Positions 36,684 through 47,439 are shown, counted from the first letter of the stretch. The stretch is DNA of 61,068 bases from Prochlorococcus sp. AG-409-D09 (GCA_003215935.1 QCJQ01000001.1:75731-136798); one strand, 5' to 3'. A program made the numbers and translations. The notes: generated from the letters alone by a model not told the origin.

Positions 36684-39095
36684 TTAATTTTCTACAAATT
36701 GTTGAATAGGTGCAAGTCTTGGATCGAGAATTTTAGGGCTAAGATCCTTGAATTTTACTGCAAGTGAAATTTTTTGACCGCTTCCAAAAATATGAGTTAC
36801 TTTTCCTTTGCCAAAAGCTGAATGAATAACAATGTCTCCGACCGACCATTTCTGATTTGCTGTTGGATTTGCATTTTTTCTTCTGACTGCATTTTGAGGA
36901 TTTGTTGAATTGATACTTTGAGTTGGAACTCTGTCCACTCTAGTTAGTCGATCTATTCTTTTTTCACGTCGTAAGGACGCACCTCCAGTTAACTGAACAT
37001 CTCCTTGCATGAGTTCTTCTGGAATCTCTGAGAGAAATAAAGAGGGGATTGCTGGTTCTCTCATTCCTCCCCATAGTCTTCTTTCGCTTGCATGAAATAA
37101 AAACAGTTGTTCTTTAGCACGAGTTAAACCTACATAGCAAAGACGTCTTTCCTCTTCAAGGGAAGATGGATTATCTAATGAACGATAACTTGGGAAAAGT
37201 CCTTGCTCCATACCTACAAGGCAAATTACTGGGAATTCCAACCCTTTACTGCTGTGTAAAGTCATTAAAGTTACTCGATCTGAATCTGTGTCTTTACTGT
37301 CAGCGTCACTGGCAAGTGCTGCTAAAGCTAAAAAACCTTCAAGAGTTGCTTCTTCAGTTTCTTCTTGATATTGCAAAGCGGCATTAATTAATTCTTGTAG
37401 ATTCCTGCGGCGCTCTTCCGCTTCATCAGTTGCGGTCATAATAAGTTCTTTGAGATATCCGCTTCTTTCCATCACTAGTTGTATTAATTCGGCTGGTTTA
37501 TAGTTATTTACTTGATTTCTTATATTATTGATTAATTCACTGAATTCTAATATTCCTTTTGCAGATCTACCGCCTAAAGATCTTGCCGCTTCAGTATCAT
37601 TTACTACTTCCCAAAGAGGAACACCTAATTGACTAGAAGCATCACTAAGTCTTTGAACTGTTGTTTTACCAATCCCTCTTTTGGGTACATTTAAAATTCT
37701 TAGCAGACTAACACTATCTGAACTGTTAACTAATAATTTTAAGTACGATAAAATATCTTTAACTTCTCTTCTATCATAAAATTTCAACCCTCCTACAACT
37801 AAATAAGGAATACTCCATCGAACTAATGATTCTTCTATAGCGCGTGATTGTGCATTGGTTCTATAAAGAATGGCTATATCTTTCCATTTCAAGTCAGGGT
37901 TATTTGCGTTGATTAATCTTATACGATGTACTACTGCCTCTGCTTCTGAGATTTCATCATCGCAACGAGTTAGATGTATAGGAGAACCATTACTTCGAGT
38001 AGGACGCAAAATTTTATCTATCCTCTCTTTGTTATTAGAAATTAATGAATTTGCTGCTTCAAGTATTGTTGCAGTTGATCTATAATTATCTTCTAATTTT
38101 ATCAGTGTTGGTGAATTTCTTTCGATCAACTCATTACTAAAGTCGTCTTGAAAACCCATTAAAATCCTAAAATCAGCTGCCCGAAAACTATAAATACTTT
38201 GATCTGCATCACCAACCACGAATACTGATCTTTTTTCCCAATTATTGAATTCTTTTGGGGGCTCCCCATTAGTGATTAATAATTTAATTAATTCATACTG
38301 TGTCCAGTTAGTATCTTGATATTCATCTACTAGCAAATGCTTAAATCTATTATGCCAGTATCCTCTAACTTCTTTATTTTGTTGGAGCAATTGAACTGGA
38401 ATTAATAATAGATCATCAAAATCAAGTGCGTTATTGGCTGCAAGTGCCTTTCTATATAATCTATATACTTGAGCTGTTAACTTATCTCTTCTACCTTCAG
38501 CATTTAATTCTAACTCGTCAGGCAAAATCCCTCTGTTTTTTGCATGACTTATAGACCACCTGACTTTTTTAGGTTCAAAACGTTTAGGGTCAAGTTGCAA
38601 ATCTTGTGTGACGATCTCTTTTATTAAACTTTGTGCGTCATTTTCATCATATATAGAGAAATGCCTAGTCCATTTTAAACCTTCTTGGTCAGTAAATTTA
38701 TCTATATCAAAACGCAATAATTTAGAAAATAGAGCGTGAAAAGTGCCAATCCATAATTCTCTAGTAATTTGCTTATAAATTTGATTTCTTATTTGACGTT
38801 GCTCAACTAGTTTAAGAGTTGCTAAAGGTTGCCCATATTGTTTCTCCGCTAAATTTTTGCCTAGAAGTATTTCTAATCTATCTTTCATTTCTCTAGCTGC
38901 TTTATTGGTAAAAGTTACCGCTAAAATTTCAGAAGGATCTACTTTATGCTCAGTTAAAAGATGAGCGATACGATGTGTTAACGCTTTTGTTTTTCCGCTG
39001 CCTGCGCCAGCAACTACTAATAATGGCCCTTGAACATGATTGACAGCTTTTGACTGAGATTCATTTAGTCCTTGAAGGAATAAATTATTATCCAT
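36684..39095 (-). CDS. UvrD/PcrA-type superfamily I DNA helicase
   Basis: An 803-residue 3'-5' helicase of normal length. Motifs in order are: Walker A VVAGAGSGKTKALTHRIAHL, Ia AVTFTNKAAREMKDRL, II LLVDEYQDTN, III VVGDADQSIYSFRAAD, IV EDNYRST, V TLMTLHSSKGLEFPVICLVG, and VI EEERRLCYVGLTRAKEQL. A C-terminal Tudor-like patch, WSVGDIVIHSAFGKGKV, as in PcrA, contacts RNA polymerase in relatives. It acts in nucleotide-excision or mismatch repair and replication restart. It is probably followed by the CCA enzyme in one transcript. Confidence 0.95.
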   Translation of the reverse strand: MDNNLFLQGLNESQSKAVNHVQGPLLVVAGAGSGKTKALTHRIAHLLTEHKVDPSEILAVTFTNKAAREMKDRLEILLGKNLAEKQYGQPLATLKLVEQRQIRNQIYKQITRELWIGTFHALFSKLLRFDIDKFTDQEGLKWTRHFSIYDENDAQSLIKEIVTQDLQLDPKRFEPKKVRWSISHAKNRGILPDELELNAEGRRDKLTAQVYRLYRKALAANNALDFDDLLLIPVQLLQQNKEVRGYWHNRFKHLLVDEYQDTNWTQYELIKLLITNGEPPKEFNNWEKRSVFVVGDADQSIYSFRAADFRILMGFQDDFSNELIERNSPTLIKLEDNYRSTATILEAANSLISNNKERIDKILRPTRSNGSPIHLTRCDDEISEAEAVVHRIRLINANNPDLKWKDIAILYRTNAQSRAIEESLVRWSIPYLVVGGLKFYDRREVKDILSYLKLLVNSSDSVSLLRILNVPKRGIGKTTVQRLSDASSQLGVPLWEVVNDTEAARSLGGRSAKGILEFSELINNIRNQVNNYKPAELIQLVMERSGYLKELIMTATDEAEERRRNLQELINAALQYQEETEEATLEGFLALAALASDADSKDTDSDRVTLMTLHSSKGLEFPVICLVGMEQGLFPSYRSLDNPSSLEEERRLCYVGLTRAKEQLFLFHASERRLWGGMREPAIPSLFLSEIPEELMQGDVQLTGGASLRREKRIDRLTRVDRVPTQSINSTNPQNAVRRKNANPTANQKWSVGDIVIHSAFGKGKVTHIFGSGQKISLAVKFKDLSPKILDPRLAPIQQFVEN

Positions 39096-39180
39096 TTTTC
39101 TTAGATTGCCTTGTTAATTAGGATTGCTGTTGACTTTAAGGTTTGTTCTTTGTTTAAAGATCTTGTGATCTAATTTTAGG

Positions 39181-39214
39181 GATTTCAACTAAAAAGATCT
39201 TTTTAGTTGAAATC
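39181..39214. terminator. 34-bp perfect palindrome between the helicase and a small gene
   Basis: GATTTCAACTAAAAA-gatc-TTTTTAGTTGAAATC is a perfect inverted repeat over 34 bp. The TAA stop of the small minus-strand gene (39203-39205) lies inside the right arm. It is placed to terminate that gene before the helicase gene on the same strand. The A/T tracts inside the arms could act on either strand. Confidence 0.65.
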
Positions 39215-39421
39215 TGAGCTCTCAGTCTTCATATCTTTGAGTTTGGCAAGAATTTTATCTAATTGGTTTAATTCATCATGGTTCTTTAATGTTGAATTTA
39301 GTTGAGAAGAAGATATGCGGAGGTTTTTTGAAATGTTTCCCATTTCTCGCTTTATTCGATCTTTATAAATGGTTAGATCTTTAAATAAAGATTCAATATC
39401 TTCTTGTGACGGTTTTGACAT
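39203..39421 (-). CDS. Small hypothetical protein (helical, 72 aa)
   Basis: A 72-residue hydrophilic protein with no membrane segment. The sequence is predicted to be mostly helical or coiled-coil (LFKDLTIYKDRIKREMGNIS, LDKILAKLKDMK). I do not recognise a family; it is too unlike XseB to be called that. It is divergent from cpeB with about 250 bp between start codons, so it borders the phycoerythrin promoter region. It ends inside a perfect palindrome. Confidence 0.6.
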   Translation of the reverse strand: MSKPSQEDIESLFKDLTIYKDRIKREMGNISKNLRISSSQLNSTLKNHDELNQLDKILAKLKDMKTESSDFN

Positions 39422-39640
39422 TGTGATTCTTGTTTGGTTTGGAGATTAGCTTATGTTCTTGAAATTCCTTTATTACCAAGTGATTTTATAAGTATTTTCA
39501 TGAAATACATTTTGATTTTCACAAAATTTTCAGTTAAGAACCATTGCGGTCTGCGATGTCTTTTGAATCCATTATAGAAACAAGGCTTAAGTTGTTAATT
39601 GTGCTGCCTAGTATGCATTTGTAGCACTATTGTTCATTAG

Positions 39641-40216
<576 letters not shown>

Positions 40217-40271
40217 AAACTATTTGATTTTTTTCAACATCCTATTTTCAATTTAATATGAATACAATTAA

Positions 40272-40751
<480 letters not shown>

Positions 40752-40843
40752 AATACTGTTGCATTTAGGTGTAAATAATTTCGCCTTAAAAACTTAAAAA
40801 GTGTATATTTAAAAATTATTATACTTATAGATAGAAAGTGCAA

Positions 40844-41440
40844 ATGAAATCAAATCAAGTTCCCATTCTTGATGAATTAATTGAAGATTTTAAACACCCT
40901 AATCCGAATATCAATAAAGAAGCAATTTTGAAAATGATTAAATTCTGGCCTAAGGAAGCAATCGCTATATTTATTGATAACTTAGATCATTCTGATATAG
41001 AAATAAGGAGGAAGTCAGTAAAAGCTCTAGGGGAATTTGGGGAATTAGCTTACTCACCTATTGCGAACTACTTTATTTCTAGCACTAATAATATTATACG
41101 GACTAGTTGTCTTAAAGTCCTAGTTAATGTCGCTTCTAAAACTTCTTTTTCATCCATTCCAGATGAAATAATGAATGTTATTAGGCTATCTTTAATGGAT
41201 GATTCGGTTGAGATTACCTTGACATTGATTTCCTTATTAAGACAACTTGGGAGAAGCTCTATAAAGATTTTATTTGATTTATGTAAAGATAAGAATTTAC
41301 TTAAATCAAAAGCAGCTATTACAGCAATATCGGAAATAAAGGATAATGAGGTGAAATTATTTCTTATAGATTTGTTGAAAGATAAAGATATTGATATAAT
41401 GATCCAGAAAGATGCAATTAATGCTTTGAAAGAATATTAA
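40844..41440 (+). CDS. cpeZ: Phycoerythrin bilin lyase/chaperone subunit, CpeZ-like
   Basis: A 198-residue alpha-helical HEAT/armadillo-repeat protein. Repeats such as DIEIRRKSVKALGEFGELAY and IIRTSCLKVLVNVASKT are clear. Size and position directly after cpeBA match CpeZ, which with CpeY attaches phycoerythrobilin to phycoerythrin and acts as a chaperone. An AGAAAG site precedes ATG 40844; an in-frame GTG lies 6 bp upstream. It converges on cpeF with a 9-bp gap. Confidence 0.78.
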   Translation: MKSNQVPILDELIEDFKHPNPNINKEAILKMIKFWPKEAIAIFIDNLDHSDIEIRRKSVKALGEFGELAYSPIANYFISSTNNIIRTSCLKVLVNVASKTSFSSIPDEIMNVIRLSLMDDSVEITLTLISLLRQLGRSSIKILFDLCKDKNLLKSKAAITAISEIKDNEVKLFLIDLLKDKDIDIMIQKDAINALKEY

Positions 41441-41449
41441 AAATTCTTC

Positions 41450-42361
41450 TTATTTGGTAATAGGAATTTGAGCTTGACTTATTCTTTTTATTGCTAATTT
41501 AATTGTATTTAGAACGCTTAAATTTTTTTCACTATTCGCAACATTTTTTAGTTCATGTAAAACCGTTTTGTCATTTGAACTGATTAAAGATATTGCAGCT
41601 ATTTTTCTTATTTCTGGATTTTTAGATTTTAGCTTTTGAATTAAAATTTCTACAACCCATTTTTTATTCTTCAATTTGCCAATTAATCTTATTGCTTCAT
41701 TTTGCACTTCGGATGATGTGTCGTTTGTAGCATCTATCAGTAGAAGTTTTAATTCTTTATCACTTAATAAATTGATTTGGCTCCCTAAAGCCGAAATAGC
41801 AGCGCATCTAATTAATGAATTATTAGATCTGACTGATTCTTTAATCATACTTTCTGCTTGTGGACCTATAAAAGCTAGCCCCCAAGTGGCTAGTCCAGAT
41901 TGCATTGCTGAACTGTTTGGATTTTTAATGACTTTGAATAAATGTTCAACAGCACTCTCTCCAAATACCGCCATTGCTCCTGCGGCTGAACATTGAACTA
42001 CAGGATCACTATCATTGATTAATGCTTCTAATAGATGAGGTAATGCACTGGGATCACCAATTAATTTAAGGGTTTTCGCAGCTGCTCTTCTTACAATTAC
42101 ATTTTTGTTCGTAAGTAGAGCAGTTATTAAATAAGGTAATGATGTTTCTCCTATTTCAGAAAGTCCTTCTGAAAAAGTTTTTCTTACTAGACCTCTCTTA
42201 TCGGCGAGACCCCCCATCATTGCTTTAATTGTTTCTATATCGTTTTTTGGTTTATCTCCTTTTCTTAGCTTCTTTTTTAATTCGCTAGCAAGTCGTTCGG
42301 CTTCTGTCTCTGAGAGTTTTTGGCCGTCACTTTTATATTTTTCTAGGAATTTTTGATTCAA
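41450..42361 (-). CDS. cpeF: Phycoerythrin bilin lyase-type HEAT-repeat protein, CpeF/MpeV-like
   Basis: A 303-residue HEAT-repeat protein of the E/F-type bilin lyase clan. Typical repeats are NVIVRRAAAKTLKLIGDPSA, PVVQCSAAGAMAVFGESAVE and SLIRCAAISALGSQ, after a polar N-terminus with ADKRGLVRKTFSEGLSEIG. That last element and the length (about 300) resemble CpeF/MpeV, linked to the doubly attached bilin on the beta subunit (Cys50/61), which is present in this CpeB. It lies on the opposite strand, between cpeZ and cpeY. Confidence 0.68.
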   Translation of the reverse strand: MNQKFLEKYKSDGQKLSETEAERLASELKKKLRKGDKPKNDIETIKAMMGGLADKRGLVRKTFSEGLSEIGETSLPYLITALLTNKNVIVRRAAAKTLKLIGDPSALPHLLEALINDSDPVVQCSAAGAMAVFGESAVEHLFKVIKNPNSSAMQSGLATWGLAFIGPQAESMIKESVRSNNSLIRCAAISALGSQINLLSDKELKLLLIDATNDTSSEVQNEAIRLIGKLKNKKWVVEILIQKLKSKNPEIRKIAAISLISSNDKTVLHELKNVANSEKNLSVLNTIKLAIKRISQAQIPITK

Positions 42362-42376
42362 TTTTAAATAGACATA

Positions 42377-42407
42377 ATAGATAAATACATTTTATCTATT
42401 TTTTTTT
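42377..42407 (+). terminator. Hairpin with T8 tract upstream of cpeY (terminator or attenuator)
   Basis: ATAGATAAA-tacat-TTTATCTAT is a perfect 9-bp stem followed by eight T residues on the plus strand. It is 71 bp before the cpeY start and 16 bp beyond the start of the divergent cpeF. The stem has only one G-C pair, so it may be chance in AT-rich DNA. Its position suits an attenuator of cpeY, or a stop for plus-strand read-through across cpeF. Confidence 0.35.
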
Positions 42408-42478
42408 ATTTGATGTTAATTTTTATTCGCTCTTGTATAGTAGGTTAATATATTCAGACTGATAAACGATATTACTTA

Positions 42479-43819
42479 ATGATAAGTTCTCATTTTGATA
42501 ATTTACCAAAATTAACTAAAGAAGATGCTTTTAATATTTTGTCTAAGAATGTCAATTTTATTGATCTTGCGAGCGATTACTATAAAGCTATTTTTCATTT
42601 AGCTAAATATCCATCTGCTGACGTTGAGGACAAACTTATTGCCTTCTTAAAGTTATCCTCAGATGAAATAGCTGTTCGAATTGGTAAGAGAAAAGCAATT
42701 GAAGTTCTGGCTTCTTTTAAATGTCAAAGAGCAATCCCGTTGATTGCAGAACATTTAAATAGCAATGATCAATATATTGTTGAAAACTCAATCATTGCAC
42801 TTCAATTACTAAATTGTAAAAATCCAGAAATAGTAAATCATATGTCCAATCTTTTAGATCAAAATAAGCATAATCAAAGAATTTTAATTCAGACTATTTC
42901 AAGGCTCGGTGGTAAAAAAGAAATAAAAAAAATAGCAAAGTTGATTGAAAATAAGAAAGTACCCTCAGAAATAAGAGGAGCTGCAATAGCAGCTATAATT
43001 AGAATCAATGGGGAAATGAAATATTCTGGTGAGTTAAAGAAACATTTGAGACTAACGAATCAACAAAAGAGGCTTCTTGCTGTTAAGGATATTATTGATT
43101 CTGAAAGAATTGACTTGCTTCCATATGTTTTAAAGTCTCCAGTTCCTACTTCCTTTAGAGTTAAGGCTATAAAAGCTTTATGGCCAAAGTCAGAGTTAGA
43201 GATTAATAATATGAATTTATTTTCAGCGATAGAATCTACAATAATTGATGATCCTAAAAATATAAATTTTATTAAATTAATACCTAACTGTACTAACATT
43301 GATTCATTGGTTAAAGAATTATTTTCTACGGATTTTGATAGATCATACCAAGCGCTTTATAAATTAAGTGATTTCAAAGCAGATGAGATTTGGGATGTTT
43401 TGAAGGCATATACATATAACTCTAAAAAGGACTATGGTGTTTTGTACTTCTTTGTGAATTTATTTGGATTGAAATCTGATTGGAGTGCACCAGCTCTTAA
43501 TGAGATTAGAAATATTTTGGAATTTGCATTAAGTGATACTTGGCCAGACTTTATGAAATTCAGAGCAAAAGCTATTACTTCATTATCAATATTATTCCCT
43601 GTATTATGTAAGAAGAAATTATCACAATTTTTAAATGAGAGTTTGACACCATATTGGATAAATAGATTTGCAGCCCTTATGTGCATAGAAAAATTTTTAG
43701 ATAATCAATTTATTAATAAAAATGAGGCTCTAGAATTAATTAAAGGAAGCTTAAGTGATAATAATTTTTATGTATGTGCTAAGGCGAAGAAGTTATTACA
43801 TATTCATTTGAAAATTTGA
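42479..43819 (+). CDS. cpeY: Phycoerythrin alpha bilin lyase subunit, CpeY-like
   Basis: A 446-residue protein made of helical HEAT-like repeats (for example IAVRIGKRKAIEVLASFKCQ, YIVENSIIALQLLNCKNPEI, IRGAAIAAIIRINGEMKYSG). The N-terminal half is best conserved; the C-terminal half is diverged and Lys/Asn-rich. Length and position fit CpeY, the lyase that with CpeZ attaches bilin to the alpha subunit at the Cys82 site. It is divergent from cpeF and converges on cpeT with a 17-bp gap. Confidence 0.8.
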   Translation: MISSHFDNLPKLTKEDAFNILSKNVNFIDLASDYYKAIFHLAKYPSADVEDKLIAFLKLSSDEIAVRIGKRKAIEVLASFKCQRAIPLIAEHLNSNDQYIVENSIIALQLLNCKNPEIVNHMSNLLDQNKHNQRILIQTISRLGGKKEIKKIAKLIENKKVPSEIRGAAIAAIIRINGEMKYSGELKKHLRLTNQQKRLLAVKDIIDSERIDLLPYVLKSPVPTSFRVKAIKALWPKSELEINNMNLFSAIESTIIDDPKNINFIKLIPNCTNIDSLVKELFSTDFDRSYQALYKLSDFKADEIWDVLKAYTYNSKKDYGVLYFFVNLFGLKSDWSAPALNEIRNILEFALSDTWPDFMKFRAKAITSLSILFPVLCKKKLSQFLNESLTPYWINRFAALMCIEKFLDNQFINKNEALELIKGSLSDNNFYVCAKAKKLLHIHLKI

Positions 43820-43836
43820 TCTAAATAAATTAAATA

Positions 43837-44451
43837 TTATCCATAGAGCCATTTTAGATTTATTTCCTCATCAAATCTTTCTATCTTATCAAATATAATT
43901 GGTCCATTAGTTGATCCCCAGACTTTTTTATTACTTTTAATTTCTATCCCTTGATCTTCACTAATCCATTGTTTTTTATTGAGAGAAACATTACTGATGA
44001 GGTATGAAATCTTTCCATTTCTATTGATTAAGCATTTCTCCCCAGGCTGAACGTTCCCTTTATATGAATTGGTTTCTATTTGTTTGAAATGCATTTCACA
44101 CCCTTCTCTTAACTTTTTTTGCGCTTCAATTAAATTGTTAAAAATATATTTATTAAAACCAGCACCTGCAAGTCTTTTTGAATTAATTATCTGGAAATTT
44201 TGCAAGATAAAAGTATCTCCTTTTGATTCTAATTTGTGTAATGCTTGTCTATAAGGAGACCAAGGCCTATGAGCAAAACTTTGCTCTGAATAAAATCCAG
44301 GGCCATTCATTATATTCCATTTAATTGGGATAAAAAATAGATTAATATGAGCAAATAATCTTGGGTTTATATCTGATTGCCTCTTATTTGAATATTTCCC
44401 TGAAATAATTTTAGAAAATGATAATATCTCTAGATAGTTTTTTGTAGGCAT
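43837..44451 (-). CDS. cpeT: Bilin lyase, CpeT family
   Basis: A 204-residue protein of the CpcT/CpeT lyase family. The family pattern is clear: GKYSNKRQSDINPRLFAHIN, GPGFYSEQSFAHRPWSPYRQ, REGCEMHF and NVQPGEKCLINRNGKISYLI. T-type lyases attach bilin to the Cys153/159/165 position of beta subunits, matching Cys163 of this CpeB. It is the last gene of pucC-linker-cpeS-cpeT, 16 bp after cpeS. Confidence 0.9.
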   Translation of the reverse strand: MPTKNYLEILSFSKIISGKYSNKRQSDINPRLFAHINLFFIPIKWNIMNGPGFYSEQSFAHRPWSPYRQALHKLESKGDTFILQNFQIINSKRLAGAGFNKYIFNNLIEAQKKLREGCEMHFKQIETNSYKGNVQPGEKCLINRNGKISYLISNVSLNKKQWISEDQGIEIKSNKKVWGSTNGPIIFDKIERFDEEINLKWLYG

Positions 44452-44467
44452 AATTTATATATTTAAA

Positions 44468-45001
44468 TTAAACTTTTAAGTTCCTTACTTCAGAAGCATA
44501 TGCGGTTTGCAGAATTGCAGAGTTCTCTTTTGAGAATATTACTGATGATCTACATCTAACATTATTTGAGATAAACCATATTCTTTCCTCAGCAATAGTT
44601 TGATTGTATGGAGTGTTAATTAAAAATGTATTATCTGAAAGAAACTTGTATGTTGAAGTAGCGTTGATTTTTTCTGAATAACCTAGACTTCTTAAAAGTA
44701 AACCTGAATTTTCAGAAGCTGGTATAGCTATTAATATACTTTTACCAGAATCTTTTGCTCCTATTGAATCATTATTCCAATTACTTTCTGAAATCCAAGT
44801 TATTTGAAAAGCATACAATGTATCCTTTTTATAATTATTATAATCTTTAAGAAGATTAACTGCTACTTCATTATTGATATTAATAGCTTCTATTTTGATT
44901 TCACTCAGAACTTCTTCAAATTGTCTAAAAGCTAGAGAATGAGATGATCTCATTGACTTCCAACTGCCTATACTTTTTTCGATAAATTGATTGATTTTCA
45001 T
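44468..45001 (-). CDS. cpeS: Bilin lyase, CpeS family
   Basis: A 177-residue lipocalin-like lyase. The N-terminal GSWKSMRSSHSLAFRQFEEV matches the S-type signature, and the late ERIWFISNNVRCRSSVIFS is equally typical. CpeS attaches phycoerythrobilin to Cys82 of beta subunits (Cys82 here), and Prochlorococcus CpeS has been shown to do so in related strains. It lies between the linker gene (29 bp) and cpeT (16 bp) on the minus strand. Confidence 0.92.
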   Translation of the reverse strand: MKINQFIEKSIGSWKSMRSSHSLAFRQFEEVLSEIKIEAININNEVAVNLLKDYNNYKKDTLYAFQITWISESNWNNDSIGAKDSGKSILIAIPASENSGLLLRSLGYSEKINATSTYKFLSDNTFLINTPYNQTIAEERIWFISNNVRCRSSVIFSKENSAILQTAYASEVRNLKV

Positions 45002-45030
45002 TAATACTTAGCCAGTTTCTCCGACTTTTT

Positions 45031-45858
45031 TTATTGACTTGTGATTTCTCTGAAATGTTGTTTTGAATTTATTATTATATGATCACTGGTAGCAAATGAT
45101 TGAGTCAATAAGATGGTTTGTATGAAACTTGAGGTTTTCGAATTGGATGGAGAATTCCAACAACGCATATAAGGCACAACATTTTCTCCAAATAGTTCAT
45201 TATATTCGCTTGAATCTATTAAGGAATCAATATGTCCATAAAATCCCTCTGAGTTAATTAATTCAATGTTTTTAATTTTTTCCAACTCATTGAATATAGG
45301 TCTTCCAAGAATATGTTTGAAATTTAATTGAATAACTTTTAATTGATTAACTTTTTCAAAATAATGTTTGCGATAGAACTCTGATTTTGACAAAATTCTA
45401 ATGAATTCTCTTACATTTATATCTCCATTTCTTAATCTTCTTTTAGCTTCAACTGGTTCTTCACTTTCCATTGGTATGAAATTCCCAAAAATTTGCTTAT
45501 AGGCTGCAATAATTGTGTTTTCTAGTGATGAATCATCGTAAGGGTGATAGTTATTATAAGTGAAATTTTCTAAATTATCTTTACCATATTTTGGCCCAAT
45601 AGGTTTTCTCTGTTCTTTTTCTTTTTCTCTTCTAAAGCAGTTTTGTATTAAATTATTGCTTAACGGATCACTTAAATTAGGTTTACTTAGAGATGAAGGG
45701 ACAAAAAGATTTATTTGACCAGGCATGCATGACCCTTTTGAATGTAGAAAGTATGAAGCTTTATCACTTCCTGAAACTCTTATCTTTCCATAGCTAACTG
45801 GAAATTGATTCAATCTCTCAGCTCCAAATTTATTAGCTTTATAGGGTATAGAGGACAT
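45031..45858 (-). CDS. Phycoerythrin-associated phycobilisome-type linker polypeptide
   Basis: A 275-residue protein with one PBS-linker domain (about residues 105-230: ENTIIAAYKQIFGNFIPMES, REFIRILSKSEFYRKHYF, VIQLNFKHILGRPIFNELE, and YNELFGENVVPYMR). It has a unique polar N-terminus. In Prochlorococcus, which lacks phycobilisome rods and cores, the equivalent linker (often called ppeC) is thought to organise phycoerythrin near the membrane. The second gene of the pucC-linker-cpeS-cpeT run. Confidence 0.88.
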   Translation of the reverse strand: MSSIPYKANKFGAERLNQFPVSYGKIRVSGSDKASYFLHSKGSCMPGQINLFVPSSLSKPNLSDPLSNNLIQNCFRREKEKEQRKPIGPKYGKDNLENFTYNNYHPYDDSSLENTIIAAYKQIFGNFIPMESEEPVEAKRRLRNGDINVREFIRILSKSEFYRKHYFEKVNQLKVIQLNFKHILGRPIFNELEKIKNIELINSEGFYGHIDSLIDSSEYNELFGENVVPYMRCWNSPSNSKTSSFIQTILLTQSFATSDHIIINSKQHFREITSQ

Positions 45859-45888
45859 CTTTCTAAGATTTAAAGTTGGATTAATAAA

Positions 45889-47280
45889 TCAATTATCTAA
45901 TTCTGCCATAAAAAGAGATTCCATAGTTGTTGATGTTTCTTCTCTAAATCTTTTTACACTTACTTTCCCAAGTACAAAAATTGCTAAACCAGTAACTATG
46001 ATTTCTACAAAAAATACAAATGAATACGCTAAAAAAGGATTTTCTGGCCCTGTGAAGATTCTACCTAAATCGAGTAATCCACCTCCAAATATTTTCCCTA
46101 AGGCTCTAGATAAAGCTTGAGCAAGACCCCATACTCCAACTAATGTACCTGCCATTTCAGGTAGAGTTAAATCTAACATAAGGGAAAGTGCACTATTAGT
46201 TGCTATTCCAGCAGCTAATCCAAATATAACTAATACTCCAAACAAAGCATTAACGCTTTGAGAAATACCGCTAATTATTAATAGAGCTAATGAACTTAAA
46301 ATAAGCCAACAACCTATTCTTGCTGTTGATAACTTTCCAAATTTAGGAGTTACCCAAAGCCCACCAATTAGTAAACCTAATAAAGTTCCTACACCCCAAA
46401 AAGCATTTAAAAGAGTTGTTTTTGAAATTGGCAAACTAAATACATCCGCACCATAGCTTTCTAATATTGGATCTTGTAAGAATAGACCTAATGTATAAAG
46501 TAATAGGAATAAGAAAAAGATAATAATTTGTTTGCTTGAAGTGATAATTTTCCAAGATTCTTTTAGTCCAACTTCTTTATTTTTGAAATTCTCTAGAGAA
46601 TTATTATTTGATGCTAATGAAGGTTCAATTCCCCAACAGGCAAATATAGTTAAACAAAAAACTATACTACTAACCCAGACCATGAAACTCTGGAGGGACT
46701 CTTGCAATATCGAAGGTTCCGTCACACCATCCAGACCTTTTGTCGCAATTGAGATAGCAATTGCTCCTACTACTATTCCTACAGTAAGCATGCACCAAAT
46801 TACTCCTACAGCTCTAGGTCTTTCTTCTTCGGAAGTCATATCTATAACAAGTGCCAAATATGGAGTTGTAGCCATAGATACAGCTAATCCATAAAGAGAA
46901 AAAAGGGCACACAAACCAATTGAACAAAGGATTATTTGAAGTGCATCACCTTCACCTAGAATTTTTTCGGTAAAGAATATATATGGAATAGATAAAATAG
47001 CCATGATACAAAATCCACCTGCCCCTAGAAATATATAAGGAGTTCTTTTTTTGCCATTAATAGGCCATCTATCAGAAATATTGCCAAAAAGTACTCTGGA
47101 TGGAGCCATTAATTGTTCGAAAGCTAAACCTCCTCCTACTAAGATTGCTGGAAAAGCTAGTTCAGATATCATTATTCGATTTAGCATTCCTGCAAAAATT
47201 ACAGCGAGGCAACCCAGGCAACCTTGGAATAAGCTAAACCTTGCAAGATTTAAGGAGTTTAATCGCTGAGGTTCTTTCAA
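45889..47280 (-). CDS. PucC/LhaA-family (BCD) major-facilitator membrane protein
   Basis: A 463-residue protein with about twelve transmembrane helices. It has features of the bacteriochlorophyll-delivery family: LNRIMISELAFPAILVGGG, LMAPSRVLFGNISDRWPING, and GKKRTPYIFLGAGGF. Such proteins assist assembly of light-harvesting complexes and may move or hand over pigments. It is encoded just upstream of the linker and lyase genes (30-bp gap to the linker), which suggests a role in antenna assembly here, although a Pcb-related role is equally possible. Confidence 0.86.
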   Translation of the reverse strand: MKEPQRLNSLNLARFSLFQGCLGCLAVIFAGMLNRIMISELAFPAILVGGGLAFEQLMAPSRVLFGNISDRWPINGKKRTPYIFLGAGGFCIMAILSIPYIFFTEKILGEGDALQIILCSIGLCALFSLYGLAVSMATTPYLALVIDMTSEEERPRAVGVIWCMLTVGIVVGAIAISIATKGLDGVTEPSILQESLQSFMVWVSSIVFCLTIFACWGIEPSLASNNNSLENFKNKEVGLKESWKIITSSKQIIIFFLFLLLYTLGLFLQDPILESYGADVFSLPISKTTLLNAFWGVGTLLGLLIGGLWVTPKFGKLSTARIGCWLILSSLALLIISGISQSVNALFGVLVIFGLAAGIATNSALSLMLDLTLPEMAGTLVGVWGLAQALSRALGKIFGGGLLDLGRIFTGPENPFLAYSFVFFVEIIVTGLAIFVLGKVSVKRFREETSTTMESLFMAELDN

Positions 47281-47439
47281 AATAATCCATATATTATGTT
47301 TAAATTCTATAGGAGATTAAAGCTTTTGGCTTTCGAACTAATGGCCTGTTTCTAAATGTATTTAATTAAAATAAAAATCCGTCAATAACTATAAAACTAT
47401 TTAGGATCAGTATTTATTTAAAGCTGTCTATTCTTTCTC

